NCBI GenBank assembly: GCA_003645455.1
Contig: QNFE01000012.1
Coordinates: 1-43,447, forward strand
Source: Gammaproteobacteria bacterium
GTDB taxonomy: Bacteria > Pseudomonadota > Gammaproteobacteria > QNFE01
Direction: 5' to 3'
Length of the DNA: 43,447 bases
Part shown: piece by piece, positions 1-8,869 of the stretch
Position numbering within the stretch: position 1 is the first letter of the stretch
Layout of the letters: each line of letters starts with the position of its first letter
The notes under the pieces: model-generated
Database searches by the model: none
What the model was told of the DNA's origin: nothing
Seen by the model: the letters and a program-made list of their open reading frames with translations, nothing else
Made by a program: the position numbers and the translations under genes

Positions 1-122
1 AATAAAATGCACCTATTTTACCAAAAAATTCGTCCAATAGATTGCAAGCTTCCTCATTTTTTAATAAAATATGCACTATTTTCTTATTATTCTAAATCGC
101 ACTTGAATTATGCAAAGGTCTC
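1..122. mobile_element. Truncated end of an IS/MITE with IS5-like terminal repeat
   Basis: Positions 99-122 hold a terminal repeat ending in GAATTATGCAAAGGTCTC. It is almost identical to the right end of the 162-bp element at 43157-43318. Read on the minus strand, the following 75 bases (an AGTGCAT segment and then AAAATGAGGAA) also resemble the interior of that element. The rest of this element lies outside the window, so it could be a full insertion sequence or another MITE. No transposase reading frame can be proven here. Confidence 0.6.
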
Positions 123-137
123 ATTTTATATTTTTTG

Positions 138-521
138 TTATTTTGCCTGCTGAATGATTTTAATACTAATCTCTTCGGCTTTGCTGGCATGTTTTGTTAC
201 ATCAGCAGACGATGATAGATTAGTTAATAAATCCATCGGTTTTATCATGCTTATTTTGGTCTGATTACCCACAGAATAGATGCTAATCCGACAAGGAAGT
301 GCCATAATTAAATCCATATCTATGCTTAGTATGTCCTTTGCTATATGGGGATTACATACTTCATACACATAACACTCATGAGGAAAATCCACATTTTTTT
401 TTGCCATGGTTGCTTTAACATTATGGACATGTAAGATGCCAAAACCGTTATTTGTGATGGCTTTTTCTAAATCAATTATTGCCTGTGTTATTGGTTTGTT
501 TGATGTTACAATATATTTCAT
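138..521 (-). CDS. DUF302 family protein
   Basis: This is a protein of about 127 residues resembling the DUF302 family: small alpha/beta proteins of unproven function often found near sulfur, redox or metal genes. Family-like features are an N-terminal MKYIVTSNKP strand, a central FGILHVHNV segment, and the ALPCRISIY stretch containing the single conserved Cys. The open frame reaches further upstream, but I chose the ATG at 521 because a CTCCTTT complement (AAAGGAG on the gene strand, 528-534) lies 7 bases before it and the family homology begins there. It has no signal peptide, so it is probably cytoplasmic. The gene stands alone next to an IS end, and its biochemical role is unknown. Confidence 0.8.
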   Translation of the reverse strand: MKYIVTSNKPITQAIIDLEKAITNNGFGILHVHNVKATMAKKNVDFPHECYVYEVCNPHIAKDILSIDMDLIMALPCRISIYSVGNQTKISMIKPMDLLTNLSSSADVTKHASKAEEISIKIIQQAK

Positions 522-557
522 TGTTCGCTCCTTTATTATAAAATTTAAAAACAGTCC

Positions 558-566
558 ATTATACCA
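558..566 (-). promoter_or_regulatory. Extended -10 promoter of the DUF302 gene
   Basis: On the minus strand the sequence reads TGGTATAAT, a perfect extended -10 element, 37 bases before the chosen start codon at 521. No good -35 hexamer is visible at the normal spacing, which is acceptable for an extended -10 promoter. Confidence 0.45.
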
Positions 567-660
567 AATAATTTGAGAAAAAAATGATATTAATAATTGT
601 TGCAAACATACGACATTTTTTGATTTTTTTTAAGTTTTATTTGTAAAAAAAAAAACGGTT

Positions 661-666
661 TATAAT
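661..666 (+). promoter_or_regulatory. Probable -10 box of the PEBP lipoprotein gene
   Basis: A perfect TATAAT lies 28 bases before the ATG at 695. It sits opposite the divergent DUF302 gene. The -35 element is unclear: a TTGTAA at 641 is too close at 14 bases. The call rests on the -10 match and on its position in the divergent gap. Confidence 0.4.
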
Positions 667-694
667 GGTAGTTTTTACTTTGTGAGGTATTGTT

Positions 695-1276
695 ATGAAT
701 ATATATTTAAAAATGACTATGGTAGTTGTTGTGCCGATATTGTTGTTGGCATCAGGATGTTCGGATGATGATGACAGCTCTTCTGGTGGCGGTGGTGATA
801 GCAGCAACCTATCAATAACATCGACTAATTTCAATGAAGGTGGGGCAATTCCCACAAATAACATCTCTAATGTCTGTAGTGGTGGCAACCAATCACCCCA
901 ATTAAGTTGGACAAATGCTCCATCTAACACCGTTGAGTTTGCTATTGTTATGGATGACGAGTCTACTCCTGGTTGTAACACAGGAATTAATGCTTGTGTG
1001 CATTGGGGATTATTTAATATAAAGTCTAGCACTACCAGCCTTATTGAAAATGCCACTATTAATCCTCCTATGACTGAGAGCCAGAACGGTGCCATTGGCA
1101 AAGATTATGAAGGACCATGTCCTCCAAGCACACACATATACAAATTTACTGTTTATGCTTTGAGTAGTGATATAACACCTGATATGGACGCCATGTGGAC
1201 CAGAGCAAGCTTTAGCTCTACTTACTCAGGTCAAATCGTCGACAGTGCCACACTTAGCGGAACTTATACTCCTTAG
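695..1276 (+). CDS. YbhB/YbcL-type PEBP-fold lipoprotein
   Basis: The product has 193 residues. The first 22 form a lipoprotein signal (hydrophobic VVVVPILLLASGC), so Cys22 should be lipidated and the protein membrane-anchored in the envelope. An acidic Asp run and a Ser/Gly linker follow. The rest matches the phosphatidylethanolamine-binding/RKIP fold (YbhB-YbcL family): the VMDDEST segment corresponds to the DPDAP motif, followed by VHWGLFNI and then YEGPCPP near residue 148. Bacterial members have no settled enzymatic role; ligand binding is inferred from the fold. A GAGGT ribosome site precedes the ATG at 695. The extra Cys residues suggest disulfides in the periplasm. It is monocistronic, with its own terminator. 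Confidence 0.85.
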   Translation: MNIYLKMTMVVVVPILLLASGCSDDDDSSSGGGGDSSNLSITSTNFNEGGAIPTNNISNVCSGGNQSPQLSWTNAPSNTVEFAIVMDDESTPGCNTGINACVHWGLFNIKSSTTSLIENATINPPMTESQNGAIGKDYEGPCPPSTHIYKFTVYALSSDITPDMDAMWTRASFSSTYSGQIVDSATLSGTYTP

Positions 1277-1312
1277 TTTTTGTCATTAAAAAGATTAGTA
1301 ATATTTTTGATT

Positions 1313-1345
1313 ACAACAAGGGGGCATGCTCCCTTGTTGTGTTTT
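1313..1345 (+). terminator. Rho-independent terminator after the PEBP gene
   Basis: ACAACAAGGG (1313-1322) pairs perfectly with CCCTTGTTGT (1331-1340), extended by a G-T and a G-C pair around a CATG loop. GTTTTT follows immediately. It lies 37 bases after the PEBP stop codon. Confidence 0.85.
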
Positions 1346-1402
1346 TATAAACACCACACACCCACAAAATACCCCAATATCTACATAAAAATAAAAAAGA
1401 AT

Positions 1403-1534
1403 CCCGTCATTGCGAGGAATTCACCCCAAGGCGAAGATAGAAGCAATCCCATGAGACGTCTACAAAACCTGTAAACAAGACAGGACAAAACCCCATAAGA
1501 TTGCCACACTCGCAGGCTCGTTCGCAATGACGGG
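1403..1534. repeat. 132-bp palindromic intergenic repeat (REP/MITE type)
   Basis: CCCGTCATTGCGA (1403-1415) and its exact reverse complement TCGCAATGACGGG (1522-1534) bound a 132-bp unit. Inside, a GAAGCAATCCCATGAG stretch is partly mirrored by AAGATTGCC. The GTCATTGCGAG...GCAATCCC pattern is a widespread intergenic palindromic repeat in AT-rich proteobacteria. No gene is supportable here, and short open frames on both strands are side effects of the palindrome. Together with the terminator, this accounts for most of the 1277-1643 gap. Confidence 0.75.
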
Positions 1535-1604
1535 CTTTTTTTTGCTTTTTATCTCTAAATATATATTTGGAAAATAACAATATAAAACACCCTCTTTTAA
1601 ATTG

Positions 1605-1613
1605 TGTTATCAT
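1605..1613 (+). promoter_or_regulatory. Possible extended -10 promoter of leuS
   Basis: TGTTATCAT (TG, one base, then TATCAT) lies 30 bases before the leuS ATG. No convincing -35 hexamer is present. It is proposed because the palindromic repeat isolates leuS from upstream transcription. Confidence 0.3.
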
Positions 1614-1643
1614 ATCAAGTTTTTATAGTCCTTAAATTTAAAA

Positions 1644-4106
1644 ATGCTTGATAATTATAATCCTGCTGAGATTGAACCTGAGATTCAACAACAATGGGAT
1701 ACATCCGCTGTTTTTAAAGCCACCGAAGACACCACCAAAGAAAAATATTATTGTCTTAGTATGTTCCCCTATCCCTCTGGCAAATTACATATGGGACATG
1801 TCAGAAACTATACCATCGGTGATGTTCTGTCACGTTTTCACAGGATGCAAGGTAAAAATGTCCTGCAACCTATGGGCTGGGATGCGTTTGGAATGCCCGC
1901 TGAAAATGCTGCCAGAGCTCACAAAACCTCGCCTGCTAAATGGACTAAGCAAAATATTTCTTATATGAGGCAGCAACTCAAAAGATTGGGCTTTGCGTAT
2001 GATTGGTCGCGTGAATTTGCCACCTGTGATAAAGAATATTATCAATGGGAGCAGTGGTTTTTTATTCAACTTTATAACCTAGGATTGGTTTATAAAAAAG
2101 TCTCAAATGTTAATTGGTGTGAGTTTGATCAGACTGTATTAGCAAACGAACAGGTTGTTGACAATAAATGTTGGCGTTGTGATAATCCTGTTATTCAAAA
2201 ATCTATTCCGCAATGGTTTTTAAAAATAACTGATTTTGCTGATGATTTGTTGGCAGATTTGGATAAGTTAGATAAGTGGCCAGATGCAGTTAAACTTATG
2301 CAAAAAAATTGGATTGGTAAATCCTATGGGGTTGAATTTTCTTTTTTGAACTCCCAAAACAAAGATGAGATCAAGGTATATACAACCAGGATTGATACGA
2401 TTATGGGGATAACTTTTGTGGCTTTGAGCCATGAGCATCCGCAGGTTATAGAGGCGGCTAAAAAAAATCAACAAATAGCTGACTTTATTGACGAAAATAG
2501 TGGGATTTCCAATGCCGAGGCTGATATCCAAAACCGTGAAAAAAAAGGATTAAGTTTAGGGTTTGATGTTATTCATCCGATTACAGCAGAGAGTATTCCG
2601 GTCTGGGTGGCAAATTTTGTCTTAGCAGGTTTTGGCACAGGGGCTGTGATGTGTGTTCCCGCCCACGATAGCCGAGATTATGAATTTGCTAAAAAATATA
2701 ATTTACCAATTAAACAGGTTATTAAATCTGCTAGTGATATTGAGGCGGATATAACAAAAAATGCTTTGGTTGACAAAGGGACTTTAATAAATTGCGGCAA
2801 TGATTTTGATGGCAAAAACTTTAAACAGGCTTTTGATGTTTTTGTTAAAATATTAGAGGATAAAAAACAAGGGGCAAAAAAAACAAATTATCGTCTGCGT
2901 GATTGGGGTGTCTCACGGCAGAGATACTGGGGTGCACCTATTCCTATTATTCATTGTGATGATTGTGGGATGGTGCCAGAGAATGAGACTAATCTACCGG
3001 TTGTGTTACCAACTGATATTGATTTTAAAGATGACAACAATCTTAATGTTTTGCAAAACAACCCTGATTTCGTTAATACTAAATGCCCCAAATGCTCCAA
3101 AAATGCCAAAAGAGAAACTGATACTCTTGATACTTTTTTTGAGTCCTCTTGGTATTTTGCCAGGTTTTGTTGTCATGACAACAAAAAATCTATGTTAGAT
3201 CAGAGAGTTGATTATTGGATGAATGTGGATCAATATATCGGTGGTATTGAACATGCGATTTTACACCTCTTATATGCCAGGTTTTTTACAAAACTCTTAA
3301 AACAAGAGAGATTATTAAAATCATCTGAGCCATTTGCAGCTTTATTAACCCAAGGTATGGTTTTAAAAGATGGGGTTAAGATGTCAAAATCAAAGGGTAA
3401 TACGGTCGACCCACAACAACTAATTGAAAAATATGGTGCGGATACTGTGCGTTTGTTTATAATGTTTGCAGCCCCTGCTCGCCAAAGTTTAGATTATAGT
3501 GATTCAGGAGTGGAGGGCTCATATCGTTTTTTAAATAAATTTTGGGCTTTGGTATATGATTTTACTAATAATTACCCCACTCAAAAAAAGATAATATTTA
3601 ACCTACCACTCACCGCAGGACAACAAGAGTTACGATTTAAAACCCATAGTGTGATTAAAAAAGTCAGCGATGATATAACTCGGCGGTATAGTTTTAATAC
3701 GGCTATCTCTGCTATTCGGGAATTATTAAACCAGAGTGCCTTGTTAAACCAAAAAGAAGATGCTGCGGTAAAACAAGAGGCTCTACAATCGTCAATTTTA
3801 ATGTTATCTGTTTTCACCCCTCATATCTGCCAAAAACTATGGGAGGCTTTAAATAACAAAGGTTTGATTGTTGAACAAAAATGGCCGATTGTTGATGAGT
3901 CTTGTTTGGTTCTTAAAAACACCCAGATGATCGTGCAGGTTAATGGTAAATTACGCGATAAAATAACTGTCAATATTGATATGCCAAAAGAAATTTTGAT
4001 AAAAACCGCCCAAAATTCAGAGAAAATAACCCAGTTTTTACAAAATAAAGAAATTATAAAAACGATTGTTGTGCCTTTGAAAATTATAAATTTTGTTGTT
4101 AAATAA
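1644..4106 (+). CDS. leuS: Leucyl-tRNA synthetase
   Basis: The product has 820 residues, close to the usual length of 800-870. It charges tRNA-Leu with leucine using ATP in the cytoplasm and edits mischarged products. Visible signatures are the HIGH-type motif in PSGKLHMGHVRNYTIGD (about residues 40-58), a zinc-knuckle-like CDDCGM...CPKCSKNA region, the WYFARF block, and the class I KMSKS loop VKMSKSKGNTV near residue 578. The C-terminal anticodon and LeuS-specific domains are complete, ending in the VQVNGKLRDK block. The ATG at 1644 fits the conserved N-terminus (YNPAEIEPEIQQQWD). It has no strong Shine-Dalgarno sequence. It lies 24 bases before hldE and probably shares its transcript. Confidence 0.98.
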   Translation: MLDNYNPAEIEPEIQQQWDTSAVFKATEDTTKEKYYCLSMFPYPSGKLHMGHVRNYTIGDVLSRFHRMQGKNVLQPMGWDAFGMPAENAARAHKTSPAKWTKQNISYMRQQLKRLGFAYDWSREFATCDKEYYQWEQWFFIQLYNLGLVYKKVSNVNWCEFDQTVLANEQVVDNKCWRCDNPVIQKSIPQWFLKITDFADDLLADLDKLDKWPDAVKLMQKNWIGKSYGVEFSFLNSQNKDEIKVYTTRIDTIMGITFVALSHEHPQVIEAAKKNQQIADFIDENSGISNAEADIQNREKKGLSLGFDVIHPITAESIPVWVANFVLAGFGTGAVMCVPAHDSRDYEFAKKYNLPIKQVIKSASDIEADITKNALVDKGTLINCGNDFDGKNFKQAFDVFVKILEDKKQGAKKTNYRLRDWGVSRQRYWGAPIPIIHCDDCGMVPENETNLPVVLPTDIDFKDDNNLNVLQNNPDFVNTKCPKCSKNAKRETDTLDTFFESSWYFARFCCHDNKKSMLDQRVDYWMNVDQYIGGIEHAILHLLYARFFTKLLKQERLLKSSEPFAALLTQGMVLKDGVKMSKSKGNTVDPQQLIEKYGADTVRLFIMFAAPARQSLDYSDSGVEGSYRFLNKFWALVYDFTNNYPTQKKIIFNLPLTAGQQELRFKTHSVIKKVSDDITRRYSFNTAISAIRELLNQSALLNQKEDAAVKQEALQSSILMLSVFTPHICQKLWEALNNKGLIVEQKWPIVDESCLVLKNTQMIVQVNGKLRDKITVNIDMPKEILIKTAQNSEKITQFLQNKEIIKTIVVPLKIINFVVK

Positions 4107-4130
4107 AAAATATGGTTAGAATAAAAAAAT

Positions 4131-5549
4131 ATGAATAGTTGTCCTGATTTTTCTAATGCTCGTGTTTTGATTGTCGGTGATGTTATGTTGGATGAATTTT
4201 ATTATGGCTCAACTGATAAAATATCCCCTGAGGCACCTGTTCCTGTGGTTAAAATTAAAAACAACAAATATAAACCAGGAGGGGCGGGCAATGTTGCCTG
4301 TAATATAACCTCGTTAGGCGGTAAGGCTGTGATATTATCTATTGTAGGTGATGACAAAGATGCAGATATTTTATCGGATTTATTACAACAACATAATGTT
4401 GAATGCTGTTTCAATAAACAAAAAGAATATACCACCATCAAAAAACTGCGGATTATGAGCCAAAACCAACAACTAATAAGGTTGGATTTTGAAAACAACA
4501 GGACAAATTTAAACGATAATTTACTAATAGATAAATTTAAAACATTGTTAAATAATGTTGATGTTGTGGTTTTGTCTGATTATAATAAAGGGGTATTAAA
4601 TAATCCGCAACTTTTTATTAAAATCGCCAATAAAAAAAACATTCCAGTTTTAATTGATCCTAAAACAGATGATTTTAAAAACTATCAAGGAGCAACTTTA
4701 ATTACTCCAAACCTCAAAGAATTTGAACAGGTTGTTGGTAAAACCAGGACAAACAAAGACATAACAACCAAAGCTTTTGATTTATTATTAAAACACAATA
4801 TAAAATCACTCTTAATCACGAGAAGTGAAAAAGGGATGACACTTGTGCAGAACCACAACAATAAAGCTGTTATCCGACATCTGCCAACTGAGGCCCAAGA
4901 TGTGTATGATGTAACAGGGGCAGGAGACACAGTTATTGCTCTTATGGCTTTATCTCTTGCTATCAAAATTTCGTATGAAACAGCTATGAAATTTGCCAAC
5001 ATAGGAGCAGGCATTGTTGTTTCAAAAATAGGCACAGCAACAACCAACATCAACGAGATAAATCAACAATTATTATCGCCGTATTTGCACCACTCTTTTA
5101 TTGTTGATAAAAAAACCCTTAAAGAAAATATTGATAATTGCCACCTGAAACAAGAAAAAGTAGTTATGACAAACGGTTGTTTTGATATAATTCATGCAGG
5201 ACACATATCTTATCTAAACCAAGCTGCCTCACTGGGAGATAGGTTAATAATTGCTGTGAATTCAGATCAATCCGTTAAAAAATTAAAAGGTGACAACAGA
5301 CCGATAAATTCTTTATCTGATAGAATGGCAGTATTATCATCATTATTAAACGTGGACTGGATTATAAGTTTTGATGATGATACCCCGAAAGATTTGATTT
5401 GTTTTTTAAAACCTGATATTTTGGTTAAGGGTGGTGATTACAAAAAAGAAGAAGTGGCAGGTTTTGATTGTGTTAAAGAGGTAAAGATTTTAAATTTTGT
5501 TGATAATAAATCAACAACTAAACTGATAAATAAAATAAAGGGAGAGTAA
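4131..5549 (+). CDS. hldE: Bifunctional heptose-7-phosphate kinase / heptose-1-phosphate adenylyltransferase
   Basis: HldE performs two steps in ADP-heptose synthesis for the LPS inner core. It phosphorylates D-glycero-beta-D-manno-heptose 7-phosphate at C1 and, after dephosphorylation by GmhB, adenylates heptose 1-phosphate. Residues 1 to about 315 are a PfkB-type sugar kinase with GGAGNVACN near the N-terminus and the catalytic TGAGD motif at 262-266. Residues from about 340 to 472 are a nucleotidyltransferase with NGCFDIIHAGH starting at 348 (the HxGH motif). At 472 residues it is the normal fused length. hldD starts one base after its stop, so the two should be co-translated. Confidence 0.97.
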   Translation: MNSCPDFSNARVLIVGDVMLDEFYYGSTDKISPEAPVPVVKIKNNKYKPGGAGNVACNITSLGGKAVILSIVGDDKDADILSDLLQQHNVECCFNKQKEYTTIKKLRIMSQNQQLIRLDFENNRTNLNDNLLIDKFKTLLNNVDVVVLSDYNKGVLNNPQLFIKIANKKNIPVLIDPKTDDFKNYQGATLITPNLKEFEQVVGKTRTNKDITTKAFDLLLKHNIKSLLITRSEKGMTLVQNHNNKAVIRHLPTEAQDVYDVTGAGDTVIALMALSLAIKISYETAMKFANIGAGIVVSKIGTATTNINEINQQLLSPYLHHSFIVDKKTLKENIDNCHLKQEKVVMTNGCFDIIHAGHISYLNQAASLGDRLIIAVNSDQSVKKLKGDNRPINSLSDRMAVLSSLLNVDWIISFDDDTPKDLICFLKPDILVKGGDYKKEEVAGFDCVKEVKILNFVDNKSTTKLINKIKGE

Positions 5550-5550
5550 A

Positions 5551-6504
5551 ATGATAGTGGTTACAGGTGGAGTAGGTTTTATAGGATCAAATCTTGTCAA
5601 GGCTCTAAATAAAAAAAATCAAAACGATATATTAGTTGTTGATGATTTGACAGACGGCACCAAAGTTATAAATTTAGCAGATTGTGATATCGCTGATTAT
5701 CAAGATAAAAATCTTTTTATTCAAAATATTAAAAACAACAGTCTGCCAAAAAATATTACGGCAATAGTGCATCTTGGAGCTTGCTCTTCTACCATAGAGT
5801 GGGACGGACATTTTATAATGAATAATAATTATGAGTATTCAAAAACTCTTTTTCATTATGCTGTTGATAATAATATTCAATTTATATATGCCTCATCTGC
5901 ATCTGTTTATGGTGCAGGCGACAAATTTGCCGAAAAAAGAGAACACGAAAAACCGATAAATATGTATGCTTATTCAAAATTTTTGTTTGATGTTTATGTG
6001 CGTAATTTTTGGCAAAAATATGGTAAAAACTCACAGGTTGTGGGCTTGAGATATTTTAATGTGTATGGGCCGCGAGAACAACACAAAGGGGATATGTCCT
6101 CTGTGGCTTATAAACTAAACTCACAAATTCCAAAAACAGGGGTTGCAAAATTATTCAAAGGCACAGATGGTTATAAAAATGGCGAACAATTGCGAGATTT
6201 TGTGTATGTCGGTGATACAGTTAATGTAAAATTATGGTTGTTAGAAAATCCTGCAATATCTGGAATTTTTAATGTTGGAACGGGGGTAGCCCAAAGTTTT
6301 AAAGATGTCGCAAACGCTGTAATAGACTACCATAAAACAGGTAAAATTGAATATATAGACTTCCCCAAACATTTGATAGGATATTACCAAAGTTATACCC
6401 AAGCTGATATTTTATCCCTTAAAAAAGCAGGATATGATAAAAATTTTAAAAATGTTCAGCAAGGTGTGTTAGAATACTTGACTTTACTAAACAAAAAAAT
6501 GTAA
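5551..6504 (+). CDS. hldD: ADP-L-glycero-D-manno-heptose 6-epimerase
   Basis: HldD epimerises ADP-D-glycero-D-manno-heptose to the L-glycero form, the last step before heptosyltransferases use it in LPS core assembly. The 317-residue protein is a short-chain dehydrogenase/reductase of the extended type. The N-terminal nucleotide-binding motif is VTGGVGFIGSN (residues 4-14), with NADP expected as cofactor. The catalytic Tyr and Lys lie in YAYSKFLFD, the substrate-binding region includes LRYFNVYGPRE, and GEQLRDFVYVGD is the family C-terminal block. GGGAGAG before the ATG serves as ribosome site inside the hldE end. A glycosyltransferase that could use the product lies at 24716-25735. Confidence 0.97.
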   Translation: MIVVTGGVGFIGSNLVKALNKKNQNDILVVDDLTDGTKVINLADCDIADYQDKNLFIQNIKNNSLPKNITAIVHLGACSSTIEWDGHFIMNNNYEYSKTLFHYAVDNNIQFIYASSASVYGAGDKFAEKREHEKPINMYAYSKFLFDVYVRNFWQKYGKNSQVVGLRYFNVYGPREQHKGDMSSVAYKLNSQIPKTGVAKLFKGTDGYKNGEQLRDFVYVGDTVNVKLWLLENPAISGIFNVGTGVAQSFKDVANAVIDYHKTGKIEYIDFPKHLIGYYQSYTQADILSLKKAGYDKNFKNVQQGVLEYLTLLNKKM

Positions 6505-6696
6505 AATTTTGACAACAACAACTTGTTAATAAGTATATAATAAACATATTATAAAAATAAACATGTTCATTATTAACAACTTATCAACAATTTTTGTTTT
6601 ATAAAAATACATAAGTTTAGTGTTGTATTGCTACGATTAAAAGCATAATACTAAATTTACGAACAACCCTAACTATAACTCTTTAATATATATAAT
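6505..6696 (+). promoter_or_regulatory. AT-rich control region before dnaN with DnaA-box-like 9-mers
   Basis: This 192-base gap is extremely AT-rich. It holds three 9-mers close to the DnaA-box consensus TTATNCACA: TGTTAATAA (6524-6532, reverse), TTATTAACA (6570-6578) and TTATCAACA (6581-6589), each with one C-to-A change or more. A possible promoter is TTGTTA (6524-6529), 17 bases, TATTAT (6547-6552), and a TTGACA also occurs at 6509. dnaN has no visible Shine-Dalgarno sequence; the stretch before its ATG is only A and T. Whether this is the replication origin or only a DnaA-regulated promoter cannot be told here. Confidence 0.35.
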
Positions 6697-7803
6697 ATGA
6701 TATTTAAAATTAACAATAAAAAACTTATAGACATTCTTTCACCTCTTATAGGAGCAATAGATAAAAAACAATCTATTCCTGTATTGAGTCATTTTTTAAT
6801 AGAAGTAAAAGATTCTCAAATCAAAGCGATTAGTAGCGATATGGATATTCAAGTTCAAAGTGTTGCAAGACTTGAAACTATTAAAGAGGAAGGTAAAGCT
6901 ACCGTGGTAGCTGATAAATTATTCTCTCTGATAAAAACTTTCGAAGACGATGATGAGTTATCAATAACCACCGAAGATGAAATTTTTGTTATTACCACCA
7001 AAGACAATAATACGTTTAAAATAAATTCTTTAAATCCTGCCGAATATCCTCTGGTAACTCCCGATGAAAACTTAAAAAACATAACTACCGACAGACAACT
7101 ATTTTTAGATGTTGTTAATAATGTTCGTTCTACTATGGCAGACAATGATGCACGTTATTATCTAAATGGAATGTATATAGATATAAAAAATAACAACACC
7201 ATAGTTGTGGCAGCTGATGGTCATAGGCTTACCAAATCATACATAATAAATAAAATGGAAGATTTTTCTAACTCATGTATTATTCCTCGTAAAGCTGTTT
7301 TAGAGTTAGTTAGAATTTTATCCTCAGATGCATCTGAAAATATAAACATACTTTTTTCTGATAATTTTTTATCAATCAAAACCCAAAATATAGATTTTGT
7401 AACAAAAGTAATTAATGGAACGTTTCCTGATTATGAGAATGTTATTCCAGTTTTAAATAACAATTCTCTTATTTTAGATTTAAATAAAATAAAAAAAGCA
7501 CTTAATAAAATATCTATTTTGGTAGATGATGAGTTTCCAAGTGTCAGGTTTACTGTCGGTAAAAACAAACTGATTTTAAAAACCAATAATACCGACAAAC
7601 AACAAGCTAATATTAGTATGGATTTTAACTATGAAGGGCAGGAGATAGATACTGGTTTTAATGTAAAGTATTTGTTAGATATTTTAGGACATATAAAAAC
7701 AAAAAATGTAATTTTTAACTTAAAAGATGGTAATAGTAGTTGTTTAATTAGAAATGATGGAGATAACAAAACATCTTTTGTGATTATGCCTCTTGTTTTA
7801 TGA
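6697..7803 (+). CDS. dnaN: DNA polymerase III beta subunit (sliding clamp)
   Basis: The beta clamp encircles DNA and tethers polymerase III and many other proteins through QLxLF-type peptides. The product has 368 residues, the normal size for three repeated clamp domains of about 120 residues. Recognisable parts are the N-terminal PVLSHFLIEV, the mid-protein YYLNGMYIDI and VVAADGHRL blocks, TFPDYENVIP, and the C-terminal SCLIRNDGDNKTSFVIMPL ending, which matches the conserved VxMPxxL tail. It overlaps recF by four bases (ATGA), indicating translational coupling. dnaA, its usual upstream partner, is absent; hldD occupies that place. Confidence 0.97.
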   Translation: MIFKINNKKLIDILSPLIGAIDKKQSIPVLSHFLIEVKDSQIKAISSDMDIQVQSVARLETIKEEGKATVVADKLFSLIKTFEDDDELSITTEDEIFVITTKDNNTFKINSLNPAEYPLVTPDENLKNITTDRQLFLDVVNNVRSTMADNDARYYLNGMYIDIKNNNTIVVAADGHRLTKSYIINKMEDFSNSCIIPRKAVLELVRILSSDASENINILFSDNFLSIKTQNIDFVTKVINGTFPDYENVIPVLNNNSLILDLNKIKKALNKISILVDDEFPSVRFTVGKNKLILKTNNTDKQQANISMDFNYEGQEIDTGFNVKYLLDILGHIKTKNVIFNLKDGNSSCLIRNDGDNKTSFVIMPLVL

Positions 7804-8858
7804 TCTTTAAATCAATAGAGATTTTAAGATACAAAAATATATCAAAAATTAATATAAAACCTGAGCGAATTAACTTTATTGTAGGTGAGAATGGTAGTGG
7901 TAAAACAAGTTTGCTCGATGCTTTTTATTACTGTGCACATGGAAAGTCATTTATTAGTTCTGATGTCAGGCATCAAATACAATACAACGAGAGTGATTTT
8001 AATTTAATCACAAAAATAAAAAATAATAATAATGAGCTTAAAGTGGCTTACAACAAAAACACCAAAATAAAAAAAATAAAAATAAATAACAAAAACATTC
8101 AAAGACAATCTGATATAACAAAACACATACCATTAAAAACTCTCCATCCTAATTCAATTTTATTAATTAACGGACAAGAATCTCACCGTCGTGATTTTGT
8201 AAACTGGGGGCTGTTTCATATGAAACATAGTTTTAATGATATTTGGTCTAAATACTTACAAACACTAAAACAACGAAACAACTCTTTAAAAACAAAAGAG
8301 ATAAGTCTGATTCAGGTTTGGGATAACAAACTATCATTTTTATCTCAAGAGATTGATAATCTAAGGTTGGAGTATATCGAAATATTAACACAAACAATTC
8401 AACAGTATACTCAAAAATTCTTTGTAAAAGAAGTATCTATAGTGTATTATCGTGGCTGGCGACAAGGTGTGGAGTTATTAGAAAATCTTAAAAAAGAAAT
8501 AAATAACGATATTAAAAAAGGTTGGACGGGTGTAGGACCACATAAATTCTCATTAAAAATAATGCATAACAACAACGAGTGTCGTTATAACTTTTCAAGG
8601 GGTCAACAAAAAATATTATCCTATTGTTTGGTTTTGGCTCAAATAAAATTATTAGAGGTTGTAACTGGTAAAATATCGGTGTTACTTATTGATGATATTT
8701 TATCTGAACTGGATCAAAAAAATACTATGACAATTTTAAAAATAATAAAAAAATTAAATAATCAGGTTTTTTTATCTTCAATTAGTTATACTAAAGAACT
8801 CAAGAGTGTTAAAAATCACAAAATGTTTCATATGAAACAAGGGTCTATTATAATATAA
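7800..8858 (+). CDS. recF: DNA replication and repair protein RecF
   Basis: RecF is an SMC-like ATPase. With RecO and RecR it loads RecA at single-strand gaps. The 352-residue protein has the Walker A motif GENGSGKTS (residues 29-37), an ABC signature-like FSRGQQK near residue 275, and the Walker B/D-loop LLIDDILSELD near residue 297, all intact. It starts in the last codon of dnaN (4-base overlap), the classical dnaN-recF arrangement. The usual next gene, gyrB, is missing; a c-type cytochrome gene follows 11 bases later. Confidence 0.96.
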   Translation: MIFKSIEILRYKNISKINIKPERINFIVGENGSGKTSLLDAFYYCAHGKSFISSDVRHQIQYNESDFNLITKIKNNNNELKVAYNKNTKIKKIKINNKNIQRQSDITKHIPLKTLHPNSILLINGQESHRRDFVNWGLFHMKHSFNDIWSKYLQTLKQRNNSLKTKEISLIQVWDNKLSFLSQEIDNLRLEYIEILTQTIQQYTQKFFVKEVSIVYYRGWRQGVELLENLKKEINNDIKKGWTGVGPHKFSLKIMHNNNECRYNFSRGQQKILSYCLVLAQIKLLEVVTGKISVLLIDDILSELDQKNTMTILKIIKKLNNQVFLSSISYTKELKSVKNHKMFHMKQGSIII

Positions 8859-8869
8859 GGAGCAACAGC

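Noticed and set aside
1280-1613. Short open frames on both strands near 1.3-1.6 kb
   Set aside because: They run through the terminator and the palindromic repeat, have no ribosome sites and no protein-like pattern.
6505-6696. Firm call of the replication origin
   Set aside because: The DnaA-box-like 9-mers all deviate from consensus in an AT-rich gap, where such matches arise by chance; no skew data are available.
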